From: Paludibaculum sp.
GTDB taxonomy: Bacteria > Acidobacteriota > Terriglobia > Bryobacterales > Bryobacteraceae
Direction of reading: 5' to 3'
NCBI GenBank assembly: GCA_029973955.1
Contig: JARKQJ010000091.1
Coordinates: 248,001-312,000 of the forward strand
Length of the DNA: 64,000 nucleotides
A program made the position numbers and the translations under genes. This document shows positions 8,540-17,018 of this stretch, in pieces (positions within the stretch are counted from its first letter, which is position 1; every line of letters begins with the position of its first letter). The notes beneath the pieces were generated by a model. That model was not told the origin of the DNA, ran no database searches, and was given only the letters and a program-made list of their open reading frames with translations.

Positions 8540-8603
8540 TCGATACGCCTCAGTCGATATAGTATTTAAAGAGCGGTAACTCTGTAAAGGAGGTCGGTGT
8601 TAA
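8540..8603. promoter_or_regulatory. Divergent promoter region, DUF362 / reductase
   Basis: A 64-base spacer, AT-rich by local standards, between two outward-facing starts. It contains TATAGT at 8558-8563, usable as a -10 for the plus strand, and a strong ribosome-binding site AAAGGAGGT at 8586-8594, 9 bases before the ATG of the right-hand gene. No clear -35 was found by eye. Confidence 0.5.
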
Positions 8604-9728
8604 ATGGCAGGCACGAGGCGAGGATTCCTGGCCGGATCGATGGCCCTGATGGGCGCGCGGAACATGAGCGCGGCCCCGGCAATGGAGATGCCCAAGCGGA
8701 CGCTGGGCAAGACGGGGCTGAAGCCGACGGTACTGGGCTTCGGCTGCATGACAACATCGGACCCCTCGGTGATCGAGCAGGCGGCCGATGCAGGCATCAA
8801 CTGGTTTGACACGGCCCGGGGTTACCAGAACGGGAACAACGAGCGAATGGTGGGCGCGGCGTTGAAGAGCCGCCGGGACAAGTTGCACATCACGTCGAAG
8901 ACGCCGGGGCGGACGAAGGCGGACGTGATGGCGCACCTGGACACGACCCTGAAGGAACTGCAGACGGACCATATCGACGTGTGGTATCTGCATTCGCGGT
9001 CGAATCCGTCGGCGTGCCCGGATGAGTTGTTCGACGCGCAGGACGAGGCGGTGAAGGCGGGGAAGGCGCGCTTCAAGGGCGTGAGCTTCCATAGTGGCCA
9101 CAAGGAGATGCTGGAGTTCCTGATCGAGAAGAAGCGGACGGACGTGATTCTGCTGAGCTACAACTTCACGATGGCGGAGACGCTGGATCCGCTGATCGAG
9201 AAGGCGAGCGCGGCGGGCATCGGGACGGTGGCGATGAAGGTGATGGCGGGCGGCTTCCGGCAGAACAAGCCGGGCTCGCCGATGCACGAGAAGCTGTCGA
9301 AGGAAGGCACGATGGCGGCGGCGCTGAAGTGGGCGGTGAAGAAGCCGTTCATTCACACGTCGATTCCGGGCATCATGGACAGCGACCAGCTGGACGAGAA
9401 CTTCAAGGCCGTGTGCGCCGGTTACAAAGCCGAACTGGACGGCAAGTTGCTGGCCGCGCAACTGGAGCGGATCAAGCCGCTGTACTGCCGGATGTGCGGG
9501 GCGTGCACGGGGCAGTGCCCGAAGGGGCTGCCGGTGAGCGACATCATCCGCTACGTCAGCTATGCGGAAGGCTACGGCGAATTCGCCCTGGGGCGCGACC
9601 ACTTCAAGCTGCTGCCGGAAGCGCTGCAGGAAGTGCGGTGCGGCGATTGCTCGCAGTGCGCGGTGCGGTGTCCGAACGGCGTGCGGATTGCGGACCGGGT
9701 GGGCCGGGCGCAGGAGTTGTTCGCGTGA
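8604..9728 (+). CDS. Tat-exported aldo/keto reductase with 2[4Fe-4S] ferredoxin tail (second copy)
   Basis: 374 residues, the same architecture and length as the reductase on the left of the DUF362 gene. It has a Tat-type signal (TRRGFLAGSMALMGA), the barrel motifs KRTLGKTGLKPT, NWFDTARGYQNGNNE and HIDVWYLHSR, and two cysteine sets CRMCGACTGQCP and CGDCSQCAVRCP. Identity to the other copy is high in the Fe-S region and moderate elsewhere, so this is an old duplication. The start has a strong AAAGGAGGT site. Its TGA overlaps the GTG of the following DUF6599-like gene, indicating translational coupling. Likely an exported or membrane-facing redox enzyme; substrate unknown. Confidence 0.9.
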   Translation: MAGTRRGFLAGSMALMGARNMSAAPAMEMPKRTLGKTGLKPTVLGFGCMTTSDPSVIEQAADAGINWFDTARGYQNGNNERMVGAALKSRRDKLHITSKTPGRTKADVMAHLDTTLKELQTDHIDVWYLHSRSNPSACPDELFDAQDEAVKAGKARFKGVSFHSGHKEMLEFLIEKKRTDVILLSYNFTMAETLDPLIEKASAAGIGTVAMKVMAGGFRQNKPGSPMHEKLSKEGTMAAALKWAVKKPFIHTSIPGIMDSDQLDENFKAVCAGYKAELDGKLLAAQLERIKPLYCRMCGACTGQCPKGLPVSDIIRYVSYAEGYGEFALGRDHFKLLPEALQEVRCGDCSQCAVRCPNGVRIADRVGRAQELFA

Positions 9729-10546
9729 AGCCCTGGCTGTTTCTGATGACGGCGTCTGCGCTGCTGGCGCAGACGCCGGACTGCTCGATTCTGAAGGGTT
9801 CGAAGCAGGACGGCAAGCTGCGCGACTTCGATGCGGAGACGTTGTACGAGTACATGGACGGGAATTCGGAGGGGTACTTCCTTTACGGGTTCTCGAAAAT
9901 GCACGGCATCACGTGCAAGGCCGGCGATGTCACCTACATCGTGGACCTGAGCGAGTTCAAGTCCCCGGAACTGGCGTATGGGATGTTCACGGGGAATCTG
10001 GATCCGAGGGTGCCGGTGGAGAAGATCGGGGCGGGCGGCCAGGTGGTGGACCGCAAGGTGATTTTCGTGAAGGGCCAGTGGTTTGCGGAGATTGCGGCGG
10101 AGCCGGAGGGTAAGCACGGGACGGAATTGCGGGCGGCGGCGCAGGCGTGGGCCGCGAAGCTGACGGGCTCGACGGAGCCGCCGGCGCAGTTGAGCTGGTT
10201 TCCGAAGGAAGATCTGCAGCCGGGCTCGCCGCGGCTGGTGCCGCAAAGCGTGCTGGGCATGCGGATGCTGAAGCGCGGCTACCTGGCGCAGTACACGCAG
10301 GGCAAGGCGGTGGTGGTGCAGGAAGAGAACCCGGCGGCGGCGCAGGCGCTCTTTGGAAAACTGAAAGAGCGGTTTTCGCCGAATGCGGCGGCCACGATTG
10401 GGGACGAAGCGTTCACGGCGGAGGACCGCTATCTGGGGCGGGTCTGCTTTTTCCGGAAAGGCGCGCGGATCGGCGGCTGGACCAACGTTCCGGCGGGGCA
10501 GGATCCGGCGGATGTGGCGGGGAAGCTGGCGGCGGAGATTCAGTAG
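9725..10546 (+). CDS. DUF6599-like secreted protein
   Basis: A 273-residue protein with a signal peptide (VKPWLFLMTASALLAQ). The section DFDAETLYEYMDGNSEGYFLYGF followed by YIVDLSEF and AYGMFT matches what I know as DUF6599, a family common in Acidobacteria. I chose GTG at this position because it overlaps the preceding TGA (GTGA) and gives the signal peptide directly; the frame runs further left inside the reductase gene. The C-terminal half holds a second, weaker repeat of the same fold (FSPNAAATIGDEAFTAED). No enzyme motif is visible. Its last 60 bases are duplicated in the scar at about 11710-11775. Confidence 0.78.
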   Translation: MKPWLFLMTASALLAQTPDCSILKGSKQDGKLRDFDAETLYEYMDGNSEGYFLYGFSKMHGITCKAGDVTYIVDLSEFKSPELAYGMFTGNLDPRVPVEKIGAGGQVVDRKVIFVKGQWFAEIAAEPEGKHGTELRAAAQAWAAKLTGSTEPPAQLSWFPKEDLQPGSPRLVPQSVLGMRMLKRGYLAQYTQGKAVVVQEENPAAAQALFGKLKERFSPNAAATIGDEAFTAEDRYLGRVCFFRKGARIGGWTNVPAGQDPADVAGKLAAEIQ

Positions 10547-10760
10547 CTGCGAACCAGTCGAGCGAGAAGAACGCCAGTCGAGGGAACAACCGCGAGGGCC
10601 GGCTGAATTGAGGCTGCATGGTTGTGGTTGTGCGCGCAGATGGCCGTTTCGCGTTTGGCGTTTCGCGTTCATCGGGCTCGTGCCGTCGGCGTATGCACAC
10701 CCGCGACTTGGGCCGGAGATCTCATTTTGCGTCCAGCCTGGCGAGTAAGATTCGCGGGTG
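10547..10760. other. Intergenic spacer without recognised feature
   Basis: 214 bases between the convergent DUF6599-like and HEPN-like genes. I see no convincing gene. The first bases (GCTGCGAACCAG) continue the similarity to the scar on the other side of the HEPN-like gene. The segment CGTTTGGCGTTTCGCGTT is a short direct repeat of GTTTCGCGTTT. No terminator with a U-tract was found. Confidence 0.5.
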
Positions 10761-11552
10761 CTAGTCCTGGCCCCACATCAAGAGTGGCTCCTCCAGGTGG
10801 ACTTGCGTGCCGTCATAGACGCGGATGCCCTGAATCGGAGTAACGAGATTTTCCAACAACTCCTCTACACGAGGTTTCCAATCGAATCCGGCCGGGTAGA
10901 AGTCGCATAGTTCGCTGCCGTCGAGCTGTACTATCGCTATGCGGAGAGTGGCCGGATCGCTCTCCGAGGCATATTGAACGATCAAGGAGCCGCCGACTCC
11001 CAAACTGGAGCCTCCCCCGAAGCTCTTCCGGAGGGGATCGCCGTCTTGAGGCCAAGAAACGCCGGTGATGGTAAGCCAAGCCGGTACGCTCTGGCCGAGC
11101 ATGCCTAGGAAACGCCGGATCGCTTTCTCCGCCTCTTCGGCGGCGAGCTGAGCATCGGCCTTGGGGGGAAAGCGTCCGCCGCCCGCACCAAGGTGTGCAA
11201 AGGGGTGCCGCTCCTCCTGGATGAGATGCAAGTCGTCCCAGGGCGCGCGCTTATGATCGATGGGGCTCAGCGCTGGTGTGCGTTGTCCGAGCCTTCGGTT
11301 TAAGTTGCTCCAAAAGTTCGGCGACAACTTCTCGGCGGGCTTCGATGCGTCCAAGCCGAGGGCCAGATGACACGCCAATTCGAAGCAGGCCCAAGCGGTC
11401 TGAATGGTCCATCGCGCGGAAAGGCCCTCCATCCAACGGTCGCGGCTTTCGAGTGCCATGTGCCGCGACAAGAGCAGATCTCCCCATGCATGAAATAGCG
11501 GCACAAGCCGGGCTTCGCCGGGATTACTCAATCGAAGATAAGGCAACCGCAT
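10761..11552 (-). CDS. Solitary HEPN-like protein
   Basis: A 263-residue protein of no family I can name with certainty. An N-terminal helical half (WTIQTAWACFELACHLALGL, residues 48-67) is followed by RHPFAH at residues 115-120, which fits the R-x4-6-H signature of HEPN ribonuclease-type domains. The second half is beta-rich (GGSLIVQYASES, TLRIAIVQLDG). The start chosen is the ATG giving MRLPYLRLSNPGE; the frame stays open upstream into a pseudogene scar. HEPN proteins often serve in toxin-antitoxin and antiviral systems, usually with an MNT or other partner; none is adjacent. The codon choice is less extreme than in the neighbours and the gene is flanked by related remnants, so it may have been inserted. 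Confidence 0.6.
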   Translation of the reverse strand: MRLPYLRLSNPGEARLVPLFHAWGDLLLSRHMALESRDRWMEGLSARWTIQTAWACFELACHLALGLDASKPAEKLSPNFWSNLNRRLGQRTPALSPIDHKRAPWDDLHLIQEERHPFAHLGAGGGRFPPKADAQLAAEEAEKAIRRFLGMLGQSVPAWLTITGVSWPQDGDPLRKSFGGGSSLGVGGSLIVQYASESDPATLRIAIVQLDGSELCDFYPAGFDWKPRVEELLENLVTPIQGIRVYDGTQVHLEEPLLMWGQD

Positions 11553-11573
11553 GCCATCAATTGTATTTGCCAG

Positions 11574-11775
11574 GCGAGGGGCGACGGATGCGGGGAGTAT
11601 CGACGGAGTGCTGACGCTGGACGTGCCGTGGACACCGCTGGCGCGGGTGGAGGTGCTGAGTGGGGCATTCCGCGCGTCGTTGATTCCGCTGGGGCGCAGC
11701 CGGGCAGTCCGGCGGGGCGGGATGCGGCGGTAGTGGCGGGGAAGCTGGCGGCCGCGATTCAGTCGTTTCGAAACA
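11574..11775 (+). pseudogene. Chimeric scar: TIGR03437 tail fused to DUF6599 tail
   Basis: Non-coding remnant. Its first 160 bases resemble the end of the TIGR03437 gene downstream (15095-15300): GACGGAGTGCTGACGCTGGACGT and GGGGCGCAGCCGGGCAGTCC have near-identical counterparts in the same order, with one segment lost between two CCGGCGGG copies. Its last 65 bases resemble the end of the DUF6599-like gene (10491-10556), sharing GTGGCGGGGAAGCTGGCGG and GATTCAGT. The junction falls in a shared GGCGG/GTGG stretch. No intact frame remains. It marks a past recombination or deletion between related genes. Confidence 0.75.
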
Positions 11776-11877
11776 AACAAAAATCACCATCGATTTTACG
11801 GTAGACAGGCGGAGACAATCCTGGAATAATCGACGTGTCTCAAAAAGAGGCCAGTGTCCGCAATTAAAGGATTGTTC

Positions 11878-14800
11878 ATGTTTACCCTATTTGCATTCAC
11901 CATTTTGAGTGTAATTGCGACTTCAGTGGCGCCGGATCGTGGCGTGAGAGTCCCTAAACGGGTGGAAGAGCCGGGTAAGCGAGAAAACGGACGAGAGGCG
12001 GCGAGGCGGGCCGAGTCGCGCTCGGCGGCGGCGGCGGCGCTGGGGCGGTCGGGCGGTGGTACGCGGAGCGCGATTACCCAGTTGGGCGGTTACCTGGGCG
12101 GATCGTCGAAAGACGTGGTGACGTCGATGGCCCGGGATGCGGCGGGGAACCTGATACTGGCGGGTTACACGAGTTCGCCGGAGATGACGGCGGCCGGCGG
12201 GGCGGTTTCGCAGGTGGGGGGAAACGCCTTTGTGCAGAAGCTGAATCCGAGCGGCTCGACGCTGTTGTGGCGGGCGCTGCTGGGCGGCTCAAAAGAGGAT
12301 CGAATCGATGGAGTGGCGGTGGACAGCGCGGGGGCGGTATATGTAGCGGGCTACACGACCTCGCCAGATCTGCCGACGACGGCGGAGGCGTTCCAGAAGC
12401 TGCCTCGGGGTGGCATGGATGGATTCGCGGGTAAGCTGAGCGCGGACGGCAAGACGCTGGAGTATCTGACTTACGTGGGGACGGCGGAATCGGACTGGCT
12501 GAACGCGATCTCGGTGGACGGGCAGGGGCAGGCGGTAGTGACGGGTTGGACCGGATCGAAGAGTTTCCCGGTTCCATCCAATTTGAGCAAGAGCGCGTTT
12601 ACGTCGGGGCCGGGGATGGTGCTGCTGCGGCTGGACGCGGCGGGCAAGGTCTTGAAACAGGGCACGGTGGTCTCGGGCAATAACGATGTGGAAGGCATGA
12701 AGGTGGTGGCACTGGCGGACGGTTCAGTGGTGGTGGCGGCGGACGCATTGGCGACGGACCTGCCGGTGACCAACGGCTGGCAGAAGACGCACGGCAGCGC
12801 GGGGCTGTGGAAGAGCGCGAACCTGGGGCTGGACTGGAAGCCGAACGCGAACGGGATGAGGGGGTTGGAAGCGCGGGACATCGTGATCGATCCCAAGCAG
12901 CCATTGGTGCTGTACGCGGCGACGGGCCGCGGGGTATTTAAGACGGTGGATGGCGGGGCGACCTGGAAGGAAGCGAACGCGGGGCTGGCGTCGACGGACG
13001 TGACGAAACTGGCGATCGATCCCACGAATCCGTCGCAGTTGTATGTGGCGTCCTACGCGGGGCCGGTGTTCCGGAGCGCGGATGGGGCGGCGAGCTGGCA
13101 GCCCACGGGCGGGGGACCGGGGCGCAACCCGTACTGGCTGGGAGTGGATCCGAGGGATTCCAAGACTGTGTACGTGCTGACGCTGGGCAGCGGCATCTAC
13201 AAGAGCGTGGACAGCGGGGTGACCTGGAAGGAGGCGAACGCGGGGCTGTCCGATGCGCTGATGGTCGGCATGGCGATCCATCCGACGACGCCCAATCTTC
13301 TGTTCGCGGTGGGAATTGGCGGGTTCTTTCGGAGCGAGGATGGGGGGATGAACTGGATCAAGATGCCTGGGCTGCCGGCGGACGATATCTTCCTCAGCCT
13401 GAGCATCGATCCGAAGGACTCCAAGGTGATGTGGGCGGCCTCCTACTACGACATGGCGTACAAGACCACGGATGGAGGAGCGACCTGGAGGATTGTGAAG
13501 AGCGGCATCAATGGGATGGCCACGGTCTATGACGTGAAGGCGCATCCCCAGCAGGCGGACCTGGTGTTCGCGGCGACCGACTACGGGTTGTATCGTTCGA
13601 CGAACGGCGGGGCGAGCTGGACGCAGCCGGGCCAGGACTTGTACGGACTGGGGACGCGCGTGGTGTGTCCCGATCCCATGACGACGGGGGTGGTGTACGC
13701 CGGCAGCGGGCTACTGCGGGACGGCTACGTGATGGTGTTAGACAAGGACTTCATGACGGTAAAGCTGGCGACATATCTGGGCGGCGGACGCGACGAAGGA
13801 GTGAAGGCCCTGGCGGTGGATGCCGCTGGGGATATTTATGTGGCGGGTTCGACCGAATCAGAAGATTTTCCGGTGACGCCGGAGGCGATGCAGCAGCAGG
13901 TGGCGGGCAGCTACGACGCGTACCTGGTACACCTGGACCGGCAAGGCAAAACGGCGAAGTACTCGACGCTGGCAGGGGGGCGGCAGTATGACGCGCCGTT
14001 CGGCCTATCGATCGGCGCGGACGGCGGCGTGTGGCTGGCGGGGGATACCGACAGCACGGATTTCCCGATGACGGGAGGCGCGCCGGCGGTGGTGGCTGGC
14101 GGCATGGGAGACCTGTTTGCAGCGCGGGTGGGCACGGCGGGGCCGCGGTACTTCCTGAGCACGGTGGTGGGCGGGACGGGTTACGAATCGTCGTACAGCG
14201 CGCTGGCCGCCACGGACGGAGTGTGGGTGGCCGGATCGACATCGTCGAGGGATCTGGCCGGCGGAATGGCGGGCCTGTCGTCGAGTTACGGCGGAGGCAC
14301 TTCGGACGGCTTCCTGCTGAAGGTGGGCGGGTTGTCGGCGTCGCTGCGACTGGAGAGCGGCAGCGTGAACCTGGAAGTGTTGTTGGACGGCAGCGAGCCG
14401 GTGGCGGTGAAGAAGGTGAAGGCCACGAGTCCGGCGGGGCAACTGCCGCTGCAGGTGAAGGTGACGGAAGGGGCGGCGTGGTTGAAGGTGGAGGCGGTGG
14501 GCGAGGATCTGGTGGTGACCGGCAATGCGGCCGGGCTGCCGGTTGGGGAGTACAAGGGCGGGTTTGAAGTGTCGTCGCCGGCGGCTGGAGTGGCGGCGAT
14601 GCAGGTGACGGTGACGCTGGTGGTGAAGGCGAGCACGCCGCCGGTATTGGCCGCGGACGGGGTGCTGCACGGCGCGCAACTGATCACGGGTCCGATTGCG
14701 CCGGGTTTGGTGATCCGGTTGCGCGGCGAGGGGCTGGCGTTCGGCGAGAGGAGGACGGCTGAGGCGGGGGCGAACCTGCCGCTGACGCTGGGTGGGACGA

Positions 14801-15351
14801 AGGTACTGATCAACGGCCTGCCGGCGGCGATCGAGTGGGTGTCGGAGAAAGAGATCTCGGCGATTGCGCCGTTCGGGCTGCAAGGCGCGTCGGCCGCCGA
14901 GGTGGTGGTGGAGCGCGGCGGGCTGGCGAGCGCGCCTGTGAGTGTGGCTGTGGCGCCGACCGCGCCGGGGCTGTTCACGGCCGATGGCAGCGGCGGCGGC
15001 CAGGCGCTGGCGAAGAACGAAGACGGGACGGTGAACTCGGCGGAGAATCCGGCCGAGCGGGGCCGTCCGGTGGTGCTGACGGCGACGGGGGGCGGGGCGA
15101 CGGATCCGGCGAGCCTCGATGGAGTGCTGGCGCTGGACGTGCTGCCGGCGCCGCTGGCGCAGGTGGAGGTGCTGATTGGCGGTATTCCGTGCGACGTCTA
15201 TTACGCCGGGGCGCAGCCGGGCAGTCCGGCGGGCTACCTGGAGTTGAACTTGAAAGTGCCGGAGGACGCGCCGGCGGGGCCGGACGTGGCGGTAGTGGTG
15301 AAGATCGGCGGCGTGGAGAGCACGCGAGGGGTGACCATCGCCTTGAAATGA
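11878..15351 (+). CDS. Giant secreted beta-propeller protein with TIGR03437 domain
   Basis: About 1157 residues. N-terminal hydrophobic segment MFTLFAFTILSVIATSV, then an Arg/Ala-rich linker. Residues about 70-300 hold SBBP-type beta-propeller repeats (YLGGSSKDVVTSMARDAAGN, VAVDSAGAVYVAGYT). Residues about 310-590 hold seven or so BNR/sortilin-like repeats with the signature GGATWKEANAGL. Further SBBP repeats follow, then a beta domain and a C-terminal Solibacter TIGR03437 domain (about 920-1157). I favour the ATG preceded by AAAGGA six bases upstream; a GTG eight codons earlier (11854) is the alternative. It should be secreted or surface-bound, possibly in adhesion or glycan binding. Nothing catalytic is seen. 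Confidence 0.85.
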   Translation: MFTLFAFTILSVIATSVAPDRGVRVPKRVEEPGKRENGREAARRAESRSAAAAALGRSGGGTRSAITQLGGYLGGSSKDVVTSMARDAAGNLILAGYTSSPEMTAAGGAVSQVGGNAFVQKLNPSGSTLLWRALLGGSKEDRIDGVAVDSAGAVYVAGYTTSPDLPTTAEAFQKLPRGGMDGFAGKLSADGKTLEYLTYVGTAESDWLNAISVDGQGQAVVTGWTGSKSFPVPSNLSKSAFTSGPGMVLLRLDAAGKVLKQGTVVSGNNDVEGMKVVALADGSVVVAADALATDLPVTNGWQKTHGSAGLWKSANLGLDWKPNANGMRGLEARDIVIDPKQPLVLYAATGRGVFKTVDGGATWKEANAGLASTDVTKLAIDPTNPSQLYVASYAGPVFRSADGAASWQPTGGGPGRNPYWLGVDPRDSKTVYVLTLGSGIYKSVDSGVTWKEANAGLSDALMVGMAIHPTTPNLLFAVGIGGFFRSEDGGMNWIKMPGLPADDIFLSLSIDPKDSKVMWAASYYDMAYKTTDGGATWRIVKSGINGMATVYDVKAHPQQADLVFAATDYGLYRSTNGGASWTQPGQDLYGLGTRVVCPDPMTTGVVYAGSGLLRDGYVMVLDKDFMTVKLATYLGGGRDEGVKALAVDAAGDIYVAGSTESEDFPVTPEAMQQQVAGSYDAYLVHLDRQGKTAKYSTLAGGRQYDAPFGLSIGADGGVWLAGDTDSTDFPMTGGAPAVVAGGMGDLFAARVGTAGPRYFLSTVVGGTGYESSYSALAATDGVWVAGSTSSRDLAGGMAGLSSSYGGGTSDGFLLKVGGLSASLRLESGSVNLEVLLDGSEPVAVKKVKATSPAGQLPLQVKVTEGAAWLKVEAVGEDLVVTGNAAGLPVGEYKGGFEVSSPAAGVAAMQVTVTLVVKASTPPVLAADGVLHGAQLITGPIAPGLVIRLRGEGLAFGERRTAEAGANLPLTLGGTKVLINGLPAAIEWVSEKEISAIAPFGLQGASAAEVVVERGGLASAPVSVAVAPTAPGLFTADGSGGGQALAKNEDGTVNSAENPAERGRPVVLTATGGGATDPASLDGVLALDVLPAPLAQVEVLIGGIPCDVYYAGAQPGSPAGYLELNLKVPEDAPAGPDVAVVVKIGGVESTRGVTIALK

Positions 15352-15369
15352 GGCGGTTATACTGATTCT

Positions 15370-15831
15370 GTGACCTTTCCCAGACTTGTACTTCCCTTGG
15401 CGCTCGTCCTGCTGGCGGGCTGCTCGAAGAATATTCAGAATAACGACGCCGTGAAGGCAGGGGTGGTGAAACACCTGACCGAAAAGGCCGGGCTGAATAT
15501 GTCCGCCATGGACATTGAAATCACGTCCGTCACCTTCAAGGACAACGAAGCGGAGGCCACGGTCGGCTTCAAGCCGAAGAACGGCGGCGCGCCTTCGGGC
15601 ATGTCGATGAAGTACACGCTGGAGAAGAAAGACGGCCAGTGGGTGGGGAAGAAGAAGGCCGACAGCGGGATGGGCCATGGAATGGCGATGCCCGGCGGGA
15701 TGCCCGGCGGGATGCCTGGTGGGGCGGCCGCTCCGGCGGCGCCGGCGACCGAGATGCCGGCGGACCATCCGCCGATGGGCGCCATGAAGGGTGGGATGGG
15801 CGCAGGAAAGGCCGCGGAGCCGAAGAAGTGA
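15370..15831 (+). CDS. Lipoprotein with Met/Gly-rich tail
   Basis: A 153-residue lipoprotein: the signal ends in the lipobox LLAGC (Cys18). Residues 25-95 form a small alpha/beta domain (VKHLTEKAGLNMSAMDIEIT, ATVGFKPKNGG, KYTLEKKDGQWV). The rest is low-complexity, with GMGHGMAMPGG and repeated GGMPGGMPGG, ending in lysines. Met and His in such tails can bind copper, but this is only an analogy. It starts at GTG 18 bases after the beta-propeller gene. Its stop overlaps the GTG of the flavoprotein gene, so the two are translationally coupled. Probably attached to a membrane on the periplasmic side. Family not recognised. Confidence 0.75.
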   Translation: MTFPRLVLPLALVLLAGCSKNIQNNDAVKAGVVKHLTEKAGLNMSAMDIEITSVTFKDNEAEATVGFKPKNGGAPSGMSMKYTLEKKDGQWVGKKKADSGMGHGMAMPGGMPGGMPGGAAAPAAPATEMPADHPPMGAMKGGMGAGKAAEPKK

Positions 15832-17018
15832 GCTTGCAGCGGGTGGCGGTCCTGGGGGGAGGACCGGCCGGGTCCATGGCCGCCGCGAGGCTTGCCTCAG
15901 CCGGGGTGGAGACTGTCCTGTTGGACGAGAAGCTGGCGTGGGAGAAGCCCTGCGGCGGGGGCATCACCTACAAGGCGTACAAGCAGTATCCGTTCCTGGT
16001 GGAGAACTCCACGCCGAAGCGGGCCGTGCGGGAGGCGACGCTTTCCGAGCCGAAGGGCGGCTCCGTGACGATGCCATTGAGGCATCCGCTGCTGGTGTAC
16101 TCGCGGCTGGATCTGAACCGGATGCTGCTGGAGCGCGCCGAGCACGCGGGCGTGCGGCTGGAGAAGGAGCGCGTGACCGGACTGGAGCGCGCGGACGAGA
16201 AGTGGCGGGTGCAGACGCGGAGCGGGGTGATCGACGCCGACTACGTGGTGGTGGCGATGGGGGCGCGGAATACGCTGCGCAACGTGGGCACGGAGTGGTC
16301 CGCCAGCGACACGATGTGCGCAATGGGCTACTTTGTGCCGGGAGAGCGGGAGCGGATCGACATCCAGTTCTTCCCGAACTTCGAGGGCTATATCTGGGTG
16401 TTCCCGCGGTGCGGGCATCTGTCGGTGGGCATCTGCGGGAAGGGCGAATCGTCGCAGAAGGTCAAAGAGCGGCTGCACCGCTACATGCAAGAACACGGGA
16501 TTCCGCTGGAAGGGGCGACGTTCTACGGGCACCTGATTCCGGCGCTGGAGCGGATGTCGTGGCAGAGGAACCGGGTGTGCGGGCCGGGTTGGGTGGCGGC
16601 AGGCGATGCGGCGGGTCTGGTGGATCCGGTGACGGGCGAGGGGTTGTACTACGCGATCCGGTCAGGAGACCTGGCGGCGGAGGCGGTGCTGAGCGAGCGG
16701 CATGGATTGAGTGACCGGCACAACGAGTACAGGGCGGCGATCGACCGGGAGTTCACGGCCGATTTGAGCTTTGGGGCGGGGCTGGCCAAGCGGTTCTTCG
16801 TGCAGCAGTTGATGTTTTCGAGCGTGCCGGCGCGGATGATCGAGCTGATGCGGCACAGTCCGCGGATGCGGGAGATCGTGCAGGACCTGTTCGCCGGGAC
16901 GCAAGGGTACCTGGATTTGAAGGACCGGATTTTGAACAACCTGAACGGGACGATGCGGGAGATTGTGATGGGCGGCATGTTGGGACACAAGGTAGTGAAA
17001 GAGGGCCGGAGTTCATGA
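15828..17018 (+). CDS. Geranylgeranyl-reductase-family FAD oxidoreductase
   Basis: A 396-residue flavoprotein of the geranylgeranyl reductase/FixC-like family, whose members reduce isoprenoid double bonds in quinone, carotenoid or lipid side chains. Motifs: FAD-binding [14 protein letters not shown] at the N-terminus, CGGGITYKA soon after, [14 protein letters not shown], and the late [22 protein letters not shown] start overlaps the lipoprotein stop (GTGA); the frame is open further left but only as low-complexity sequence. Its own stop overlaps the hemL start (ATGA). Coupling to hemL suggests, but does not prove, a role near tetrapyrrole or isoprenoid quinone synthesis. Confidence 0.88.
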   Translation: MSLQRVAVLGGGPAGSMAAARLASAGVETVLLDEKLAWEKPCGGGITYKAYKQYPFLVENSTPKRAVREATLSEPKGGSVTMPLRHPLLVYSRLDLNRMLLERAEHAGVRLEKERVTGLERADEKWRVQTRSGVIDADYVVVAMGARNTLRNVGTEWSASDTMCAMGYFVPGERERIDIQFFPNFEGYIWVFPRCGHLSVGICGKGESSQKVKERLHRYMQEHGIPLEGATFYGHLIPALERMSWQRNRVCGPGWVAAGDAAGLVDPVTGEGLYYAIRSGDLAAEAVLSERHGLSDRHNEYRAAIDREFTADLSFGAGLAKRFFVQQLMFSSVPARMIELMRHSPRMREIVQDLFAGTQGYLDLKDRILNNLNGTMREIVMGGMLGHKVVKEGRSS

